NCBI GenBank assembly: GCA_030605125.1
Contig: JAUWBD010000025.1
Coordinates: forward strand, 1 to 37,675
Source: Verrucomicrobiota bacterium
GTDB taxonomy: Bacteria; Verrucomicrobiota; Verrucomicrobiia; Opitutales; Opitutaceae
Reading direction: 5' to 3'
Length of the DNA: 37,675 bases
The position numbers were made by a program, and so were the translations under genes. The notes under the pieces were generated by a model that ran no database searches, was not told where the DNA came from, and saw only the letters and a list, made by a program, of their open reading frames with translations. This document shows positions 31,679-37,675 of the stretch, in pieces (positions within the stretch are counted from its first letter, which is position 1; each line of letters starts with the position of its first letter).

Positions 31679-32839
31679 ATGCCCGCCCGCGATCTCGATC
31701 TTCCCGATCCCGACGCCCCCGCCTCCCGCGGCGGCGGGCTCGGGCCCGTGGGCGTCATCCTCGTCTGCGCGGCGGCGCTCTCCGTCCTCGGGCTGATGGC
31801 CGTTTACAGCTCCACGGCCTTCCGCTCCTCGTCCTTCTTCTACAAGCAGATCGCCGGCCTGCTCCTTGCCACCGGCGTCGGCTTCGTCGTCAGCCGCCTC
31901 GACCTCGAGTATTGCCGCCGCCACGTCTGGGTGATCGCCGTCGGCGTGCTCGCGCTGCTCGTCCTCGTGGCCATTCCCGGCCTCGGCATCAGCGTCAACG
32001 GTTCGCGCCGCTGGCTCGGCTTTGGCCCGATCCGCTTCCAGGTCTCCGAACTCGCCAAGGTCGGCCTCGTCTTCGTCCTCGCCCACTACCTCGCCATCAA
32101 CCAGTCGCGCATGCGCGAGCTGAAGGCGGGCTTCGCCGTGCCGCTCGTCATCATCGGCGGCTTCGCAGGCCTCAACATGCTCCAGCCCGACTTCGGCACC
32201 ACCGCGCTCATCGCCGCCGTCGGCCTCGTGCTCCTCTTCCTCGCCGGCGCGCGCTGGCTCTACATCTTCGTCAGCACGGGAGGCCTCGTCGCCGTCTTCA
32301 CGGTCGCCATCCTGCTCAACCCCAACCGCCTCACCCGCTTCCTCGCCTTCCTTGACGTCGAGGGCAACAAGCAGGCCGGCACCTACCAGCTCTACCAAGC
32401 CATCCTCGCCTTCGCCTCCGGCGGCATCGGCGGCGTCGGCCTCGGCCAGGGCCGGCAGCAGATGAACTACCTGCCCGAGGCGCACACCGACTTCATCTTC
32501 GCCATCGTCGGCGAGGAGCTCGGCCTGATCGCCACCCTCGGCGCGGTCGGCCTTTTCCTCGTCATCTTCGTCTGCGGTCTGCTCCACCTGCGTCGCGCGC
32601 CCAACCAGTTCCAGTATCTGCTCGTCGCCGGCTGCCTGCTCTTCATCGCGCTCCAAGCGATCGTGAATCTCGGCGTCGTCACCGGCCGCCTGCCCACCAA
32701 GGGCATGTCCTTGCCCTTCGTCAGCGCCGGCATGTCCAACCTCGTCCTCATGGGCATCCTGGTCGGCGTGCTCGTCAACACCCGCCGCGCCTGGTCCCGC
32801 AAGGAGACTCTCCCCGGCACCCGCGATTTCCTCGGATGA
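31679..32839 (+). CDS. ftsW: Septal lipid II polymerase FtsW (SEDS family)
   Basis: A 386-residue polytopic membrane protein with about ten hydrophobic segments; the glycosyltransferase partner of FtsI. SEDS motifs are LMAVYSSTAF, NGSRRWLGFGPIRFQVSELA, MLQPDFGTTAL, TYQLYQAILAFASGGIGGVG, LGQGRQQMNYLPEAHTDFIF, IVGEELG and LPTKGMSLPFVSAGMSNL. It overlaps murG by ATGA. The strong hairpin 30 bp upstream lies within its leader. Confidence 0.96.
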   Translation: MPARDLDLPDPDAPASRGGGLGPVGVILVCAAALSVLGLMAVYSSTAFRSSSFFYKQIAGLLLATGVGFVVSRLDLEYCRRHVWVIAVGVLALLVLVAIPGLGISVNGSRRWLGFGPIRFQVSELAKVGLVFVLAHYLAINQSRMRELKAGFAVPLVIIGGFAGLNMLQPDFGTTALIAAVGLVLLFLAGARWLYIFVSTGGLVAVFTVAILLNPNRLTRFLAFLDVEGNKQAGTYQLYQAILAFASGGIGGVGLGQGRQQMNYLPEAHTDFIFAIVGEELGLIATLGAVGLFLVIFVCGLLHLRRAPNQFQYLLVAGCLLFIALQAIVNLGVVTGRLPTKGMSLPFVSAGMSNLVLMGILVGVLVNTRRAWSRKETLPGTRDFLG

Positions 32840-33987
32840 TCGCAGCTTCCGCCGCAGCTCAATCTGGAGGGACGCCGTCCCCGGCGTCCGCGGCCGCTCC
32901 CTCCACCTTTCTCCTCTCCTGCGGCGGCACCGGCGGGCATCTCTCCCCCGGCATCGCCCTGGCTGAGGGCCTGGCCGCGCGCGGGCACCGCGCCGTCCTG
33001 CTCATTAGTCACAAAAAAGTGGATACGCGCCTGGCCGCCAAGTATCCGCATCTGCGTTTCGAGCCTATCCCGGGCACGCCCTTCGGCGGACACCCCGCGG
33101 TGCTTGGCCGCTTCTTCGTTTCCCAATCAAAAGGCTTCGCCGCCGGCCTGCGCCTCGTGCGCGCCGAGCGGCCCGCCGCGATCGTTGGCTTCGGCGGCTT
33201 CACCACCGCGAGCGTGATCCTTGCCGGGCGCCTCCACGGCGTGCCCGTCGCCTTGCACGAGTCGAACCGCGTGCCCGGCAAGGCGGTGCGCCACCTCGCC
33301 CGCTTCGCCCGCCGCGTTTGGCTGCCGCCGGGTGTCTCGCTCCCCGGCCGCGCCGGCGACCCGCGCGTGCGCGCCGCCGCTATGCCGGTGCGCGCCGAGA
33401 TCACCCGCCTGCCCCGCGCCGAGGCCGCCGCGCGCCTCGGGCTCGATCCTTCGCGTAAAACCGTCGTCGTCTTCGGCGGCAGCCAGGGCGCCACGCCCCT
33501 CAACGACTGGGCCCGCGCCGCCGCCCGCGACCTCGCCACCCTCGGCGTGCAGCTCGCCTGCGTGACCGGCATGGGCAAAGGCGACACCCGCGTCGTCGAG
33601 CACGGCGCCGGCCTCGCCCGCACGCTCTACATCCCTTTCTGCGACGACGTCGCCGCGCTCCTCTCCGCCGCCGATCTCGTGGTCGCCCGCGCCGGGGCCG
33701 GCAGCCTGGCCGAGTTTGCCCGCATCGGCGTGCCGGCCGTGCTCGTGCCCTATCCGCAGGCGGCCGACGACCACCAGCGCGCCAACGCCGCCTGGTTCGC
33801 CGAGCAGGGTGGGGGAGTGGTGCTCGAGCAAAGCTCCATCGGCCAGCTCACGCCCATCGTCACCTCGATCCTGCTCGACGAGCCGCGCCTCGCCTCCTTC
33901 GCCGCCGGCCTCGCGCGCATCGCCGCCACGCCGTCCCTCGACCTGATGCTCGAGGACCTCGAGCAAATCGTCGCCACCCGCAAATGA
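32836..33987 (+). CDS. murG: Lipid II synthase (UDP-GlcNAc transferase)
   Basis: A 383-residue peripheral membrane glycosyltransferase making lipid II. The glycine-rich loop LLSCGGTGGHLSPGIALAEG begins near residue 26. Further motifs are ESNRVPGKAVRHLARF, VVVFGGSQGATPLN, VARAGAGSLAEFARIGVPAV and PYPQAADDHQRANA. The first ~23 residues (MIAASAAAQSGGTPSPASAA) are an unusual extension encoded largely by a palindromic repeat shared with sucB. The start overlaps the ftsW stop (ATGA) and no other start lies before the core. Confidence 0.96.
   Translation: MIAASAAAQSGGTPSPASAAAPSTFLLSCGGTGGHLSPGIALAEGLAARGHRAVLLISHKKVDTRLAAKYPHLRFEPIPGTPFGGHPAVLGRFFVSQSKGFAAGLRLVRAERPAAIVGFGGFTTASVILAGRLHGVPVALHESNRVPGKAVRHLARFARRVWLPPGVSLPGRAGDPRVRAAAMPVRAEITRLPRAEAAARLGLDPSRKTVVVFGGSQGATPLNDWARAAARDLATLGVQLACVTGMGKGDTRVVEHGAGLARTLYIPFCDDVAALLSAADLVVARAGAGSLAEFARIGVPAVLVPYPQAADDHQRANAAWFAEQGGGVVLEQSSIGQLTPIVTSILLDEPRLASFAAGLARIAATPSLDLMLEDLEQIVATRK
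32864..32896 (+). repeat. Palindromic repeat inside murG (copy 2)
   Basis: Matches the sucB linker copy (45-77) at 31 of 33 positions and is read in the same frame (GGTPSPASAA). Here it is extended by an outer GGAGGGA / TCCCTCC pair reaching 32905, so the whole unit could fold as a long hairpin. Confidence 0.65.
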
Positions 33988-36344
33988 GCGCCGCCGCCTC
34001 CACGCTCCCCGAACTCTTCGGCCGCCCGGTCCGCGCGCTGCATTGCCTCGGCGTCGGCGGCATGGGCCTCGGTCCGCTCGCGATCTACGCGGCCGAGCTC
34101 GGCTTCGCCGTCACCGGGGCCGACGACGCCCTCACCGACGCCATGCGCGCCTGGCTGGAGCGCTCGCGCGTCACCCTCGGCGCGCCCGAGATCCTGCCGC
34201 TCGACGCCGAGCTGCTCGTCATTTCCTCGGCCATCCCGCCCTCGCACCCGGCGCTCGCCGCCGCGCAGGTGCGCGGCCTGCCCGTCGTGCGCCGCGGCGA
34301 GTTTCTCGCCGAGCTAGCCCGCCACCGCCGCCTCGTCGCCGTCTGCGGTTCCCACGGCAAGACCACCACGACCGCCATGCTCGTCACCGCGCTGCGAGCC
34401 GCCGGCCTCTCCCCCGGCTACGTCGGCGGCGGTCTTTTCGCCGACGAGTCCACGCCGCCCGCCGCCGCCGGCGCGAGCGATCTGCTCGTCGCCGAGATCG
34501 ACGAGAGCGATGGCACCATCGGCCGTTTCGCGCCCTTCCTCACCGTCCTCGTCAACCTCGACTGGGACCACCCCGACCACTACCGCACGCAGGCCGAGCT
34601 TGAGGCCGCCTTCGCCGCGCTCCTCGCCCGCAGCGCCGGCCCGGCCCTGATCAACGCCGCCTGCGAACTCTCCGCCCGCGCCGCCGCCGGCCGTCCCAAC
34701 ACCTTCACTTTCGGCCGCCAGGGCGCCTACGCCCTCGTCTCCTCCGCGCCCGCCGGCGCCGCCCGCCTCGAACTCACGCTCAACGGCCTCTTCGGCCCCG
34801 GCCTGCCGCGCGCCAGCGTCCGCGCCTTCGGCGAGTTCAACGCCCTCAACGCCACCGCCGCCCTCGCCGCCGCCCACCTGCTCGGCGCCGGCCTCCGCCC
34901 CGATTTGCTGGCCGACTACCCGGGCGTGCGCCGCCGCCAGGCCGTGCTCGCCAGCGGCGCCGCCTTCACCGTGGTCGAGGACTACGCGCACCATCCCTCC
35001 GAGATCGCCGCGCTGCTCACGGGCCTGCGCCTGCGTCTGCCGGCCGAGGGACGCCTCCGCGTGGTGTTCCAGCCCCACCGCTACAGCCGCACCAAACAAT
35101 TCCGCGCCGGTTTCGCCGCCGCCCTCTCCACCGCCGACGCGCTCTACCTGCTCGATGTTTACGGCGCGGGCGAAAGCGCGCTCCCCGGCGGCTCCACCGC
35201 CGACCTTGCCGAGACCTTGCGCGGCACCGCCTCCGGCCTGCCGCTCGTGCATCTGCCCGGCGAGCACGCGGCCGTCTTCACGCGCCTCGGCGCCGAGCTG
35301 CGCCCCGGTGACCTCGTGGCGATCGTCGGCGCCGGCGACCTTGATGTCTCCGCCCGCGCCTGGCTGGCCTCCTTCCGCTGGCCCGCCTGGTGGGATCGGG
35401 TCGCGGCCGCCCTCGCGCCGCGCCTCTCGGTCGAGACCAAGCTCCAGCGCGAGACGCCGCTCGCCGACAAGACCACGCTGCGCGTCGGCGGCGCGGCCCG
35501 CCTCTACGCCGAGCCGGCCAACGACACCGATTTGCTCAACCTCGTGCGCGCCGCCCACGCCCTCGGCCTGCGTGTGCTCCCGCTCGGCCGCGGCTCCAAT
35601 CTGCTCGTGCCCGACGAAGGTGTGGACGCCCTCGTCATCGCCCTGCGCCACCCCTTCTGGGAGTCGTTCACCCCTCTGCCGCCCGACACCGCCGGTGGCC
35701 CGCCGCGCCTCCGCGTGGGCGCCGGCCTGCGCCTCAAAAACCTCTGCGGCCTCGCCGCCAAGGCCGGCCTCGTCGGCTTCGAGTTTCTCGAGGGCATCCC
35801 GGGCAACGTCGGCGGCTCGCTCCGCATGAACGCCGGCGCGATGGGCGGCTGGATCTTCGACGTCGTGGAGAGCGTGGAGTTCGTCACTCTCGCGGGCGAG
35901 CGCCGCACCCTGCCGAAGAGCGCGATGCATGTGGACTACCGCCACTGCGCCGAGCTGCAAAACGCCATCGCGATCGCCGCCGTGCTTCGCCCGCCCGCCG
36001 CCGACACGCGCCCCACCGCCGACATTTCGCAACAGATCGACGCCTACCGCGACAAGCGCCGCAAGACGCAGCCGCGCGAGCCCTCGGCAGGTTGCATTTT
36101 CAAGAACCCGCCCGGCGACAGCGCCGGCCGCCTGATCGACGCCGCCGGCTTGAAAGGCACGCGCGTGGGCGACGCCGAGGTCTCGCCGGTGCATGCCAAT
36201 TTTATCGTCAACCACGACCACGCCCGCGCCGCCGACGTGATCGCCCTCGTGCGCCAGGTCCGCGCCGAGGTGGAGAAAAAACACGGCGTCCGCCTCGAGC
36301 CCGAGGTCCTGCTCTACGGCCGCGACTGGAAGGAGTTTCTGTGA
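33984..36344 (+). CDS. murC/murB: MurC-MurB fusion protein
   Basis: A 786-residue protein with two complete enzymes. Residues about 1-465 are MurC (UDP-MurNAc:L-Ala ligase): HCLGVGGMGLGPLAIYA, P-loop GSHGKTTTTAM (about 121), EIDESDGTI, NLDWDHPDHY, VEDYAHHPSEIAALL and FQPHRYSRT. Residues about 475-786 are MurB (UDP-GlcNAc-enolpyruvate reductase): TTLRVGGAARLY, LGRGSNLLVPDEGVDA, EGIPGNVGGSLRMNAGAMGG and SAGCIFKNPPGDSAGRLIDA. The last motif has Cys where the classical catalytic Ser lies, a variant seen in part of the family. The fusion links the reductase and the first amino-acid ligase of the pathway. It overlaps murG by ATGA. Confidence 0.95.
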   Translation: MSAAASTLPELFGRPVRALHCLGVGGMGLGPLAIYAAELGFAVTGADDALTDAMRAWLERSRVTLGAPEILPLDAELLVISSAIPPSHPALAAAQVRGLPVVRRGEFLAELARHRRLVAVCGSHGKTTTTAMLVTALRAAGLSPGYVGGGLFADESTPPAAAGASDLLVAEIDESDGTIGRFAPFLTVLVNLDWDHPDHYRTQAELEAAFAALLARSAGPALINAACELSARAAAGRPNTFTFGRQGAYALVSSAPAGAARLELTLNGLFGPGLPRASVRAFGEFNALNATAALAAAHLLGAGLRPDLLADYPGVRRRQAVLASGAAFTVVEDYAHHPSEIAALLTGLRLRLPAEGRLRVVFQPHRYSRTKQFRAGFAAALSTADALYLLDVYGAGESALPGGSTADLAETLRGTASGLPLVHLPGEHAAVFTRLGAELRPGDLVAIVGAGDLDVSARAWLASFRWPAWWDRVAAALAPRLSVETKLQRETPLADKTTLRVGGAARLYAEPANDTDLLNLVRAAHALGLRVLPLGRGSNLLVPDEGVDALVIALRHPFWESFTPLPPDTAGGPPRLRVGAGLRLKNLCGLAAKAGLVGFEFLEGIPGNVGGSLRMNAGAMGGWIFDVVESVEFVTLAGERRTLPKSAMHVDYRHCAELQNAIAIAAVLRPPAADTRPTADISQQIDAYRDKRRKTQPREPSAGCIFKNPPGDSAGRLIDAAGLKGTRVGDAEVSPVHANFIVNHDHARAADVIALVRQVRAEVEKKHGVRLEPEVLLYGRDWKEFL

Positions 36345-36358
36345 GCCCCGGCGAACAC

Positions 36359-36450
36359 TCGTTCTCGTTCTCTTACTCGTTCTCGTTCTCCTCCGGCGGG
36401 ACGGGGCGTCTCGCTTCGAGAACGAAGAACGAGAAAGAGAACGAGAACGA
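36359..36450. repeat. Long inverted repeat between murC/murB and ddl
   Basis: The left arm 36359-36390 is identical over 32 nt to that at 31558-31589. The right arm 36418-36450 is an imperfect complement (GAACGA units with small changes). The 27-nt loop is GC-rich. It fills most of the 127-bp gap. Confidence 0.85.
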
Positions 36451-36471
36451 TTCTCCAAACCCTTCGACCTC

Positions 36472-37443
36472 ATGACCTCCCCCCGCATCACCGTCCTCGC
36501 CGGCGGCGTCTCCTCCGAGCGCGAGGTTTCGCTCGGTTCCGGCGCGGCCTCGGCCTCGGCGCTCGCGCGGCTCTGGCCCACGCGCCTGATCGACGTCAGG
36601 GCCGCGGCGCTCCCGCGCGGCCTCGATCCGCGACGCGACGTGGTGTTTTCCACCCTCCACGGCACCTTCGGCGAGGATGGCGGCATGCAGCGCCTGCTCG
36701 ACCAGGCCGGCATCACCTACGCCGGTTGCGACGCCGCCTCGTCCGCCCTCACGATGGACAAAGCCGCGACCAAACGCGCCGCCGCCGCGGCCGGCGTCCG
36801 TGTCGCGCCCGACCGCGTCTTCACCGTGCCCGGCTTCATCGACTCCAGCGAGCCGATCAGCCTCGCCCCGGTCTCGATCCCCACCGCCGACGAGCTCATC
36901 TCCGCCTTCGGCACTGAGCGCGTCGTCCTCAAACCCAACGACCAGGGCTCCTCCGTCGGCCTGGCCCTGCCCGAGGATCGCCACGCGCTGGCCGTCGCCC
37001 TCGCGGCCCTCGCCCCCGGCCACTGGATCGCCGAGCCGCGCCTCGTGGGCCGCGAACTCTCCGTCGGCGTCCTCGGCGGCAAGGCCATGGGTGTGGTCGA
37101 GATTCGCCCGCGCTCCGGCGTCTATGACTTCGCGAGCAAATACACCAAGGGCGCGACCGAGTATCTCGCCCCTGCGCCCCTGCCCGACGAAGCCACCGCC
37201 GCGGTGCGCGTCGCCGCCGAGAAGGCTTTCGCCGCCTGCGGCTGCCGCGATTACGCGCGCGTGGACTTCATTCTTCTTTCGCCGTCCGAGTTCTATTTGC
37301 TGGAAATAAACACGCTTCCCGGCATGAAGGAGACCAGTCTCCTGCCGATGAGCGCGCGCTGCGCGGGGCTCGATTTCACCGGGTTGGTCAGGGAGTTGGT
37401 GAGCCCCGCCGTGCGTCGTCTTCAGGAACGTCCTTTTGCGTAG
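36472..37443 (+). CDS. ddl: D-alanine-D-alanine ligase
   Basis: A 323-residue ATP-grasp enzyme supplying D-Ala-D-Ala for MurF. Motifs are LAGGVSSEREVSLGSG, FSTLHGTFGEDGGMQRLLD, YAGCDAASSALTMDKAATK, VLKPNDQGSSVGL, GRELSVGVLGG, YDFASKYTKGATEYLAPAPL, YARVDFILL and LLEINTLPGMKETSLLP. Length is normal. It lies between the MurC-MurB fusion and the probable ftsQ, the usual dcw position. Confidence 0.96.
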   Translation: MTSPRITVLAGGVSSEREVSLGSGAASASALARLWPTRLIDVRAAALPRGLDPRRDVVFSTLHGTFGEDGGMQRLLDQAGITYAGCDAASSALTMDKAATKRAAAAAGVRVAPDRVFTVPGFIDSSEPISLAPVSIPTADELISAFGTERVVLKPNDQGSSVGLALPEDRHALAVALAALAPGHWIAEPRLVGRELSVGVLGGKAMGVVEIRPRSGVYDFASKYTKGATEYLAPAPLPDEATAAVRVAAEKAFAACGCRDYARVDFILLSPSEFYLLEINTLPGMKETSLLPMSARCAGLDFTGLVRELVSPAVRRLQERPFA

Positions 37444-37452
37444 CCGCTTGCC

Positions 37453-37675
37453 GTGAACCACGTCCCGATCATCCCGCAGACCGCGCCCACCTGGCGAGAC
37501 ACCCTCGCTCCGGCGGCGGCGCCGCGTCCGCGCAACCGCACCGGCCGCCGCCGCCTGTTCTTCGTCGCCTTCCGTCGCGTGTTTGGCGCGCTGCTCGTGA
37601 TCGCGTGCTTGGTTTCCGGATACTTCGCTTGGCGCATCTGGAACGAAAACCCCGCCGCGCTCGCCGCCCCCTCCA
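37453..37675 (+). CDS. ftsQ: Probable FtsQ, N-terminal part
   Basis: An open frame from a GTG at 37453 runs off the right edge (74 codons visible). It has a Pro/Arg-rich cytoplasmic start, an RNRTGRRRLFF basic patch and one hydrophobic segment (FGALLVIACLVSGYFAW, about 44-60), the topology of FtsQ. The place directly after ddl fits ftsQ; the POTRA domain that would confirm it is outside the window. Confidence 0.6.
   Translation, partial: MNHVPIIPQTAPTWRDTLAPAAAPRPRNRTGRRRLFFVAFRRVFGALLVIACLVSGYFAWRIWNENPAALAAPS

Overview
The window looks like chromosome of a high-GC verrucomicrobium, most likely an Opitutaceae member. This rests on protein character (a fused MurC-MurB, a LysM gene inside the division cluster, a meso-DAP-type MurE), the GC-rich codon use and the style of the intergenic repeats. 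No rRNA or marker was available to place it more firmly.

Layout. (1) 1-3264, minus strand: sucA and the start of sucB (2-oxoglutarate dehydrogenase E1 and E2). (2) 3437-4107, plus strand: a small conserved-looking protein translationally coupled to a YciH/eIF1-type (SUI1) protein. (3) 4192-8535, minus strand: an alpha/beta hydrolase, a membrane-anchored solute-binding-like protein with a coupled secreted helical-repeat protein, and a strongly acidic protein followed by a clear terminator. (4) 8784-9854, plus strand: pyrD. (5) About 10073-20744: a 10.7-kb Mu-like transposable element of lower GC. (6) 20805-37675, plus strand: the dcw cell-wall and division cluster in classical order: MraZ boxes, mraZ, rsmH, ftsL, ftsI, murE, murF, mraY, murD, a LysM gene, ftsW, murG, murC-murB fusion, ddl, and the start of a probable ftsQ.

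The mobile element is the most unusual part. It sits between pyrD and mraZ, about 55 bp upstream of the MraZ operator. It is flanked by a 7-bp direct repeat and carries several copies of a 19-bp site at its ends. A plus-strand XRE repressor and a minus-strand Ner-like regulator diverge from a palindromic operator, as in the Mu c/ner switch. The minus-strand operon then runs through small unknown genes (one frameshifted), duplicated Gp27-like helix-turn-helix proteins and a tape-measure-like coiled-coil protein. It ends with a MuA-like transposase and a MuB-like AAA+ ATPase. No terminase, portal, capsid or lysis gene is visible. It is therefore either a reduced transposable prophage or a compact Mu-derived transposon or satellite, with the transposition genes at the end of the operon rather than the beginning as in Mu.

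The host sequence also carries several repeat types between or within genes: long hairpins with identical arms in two dcw gaps, a related hairpin in the sucA-sucB gap, heptamer tracts, and a palindromic repeat inserted in the same reading frame in both sucB and murG.
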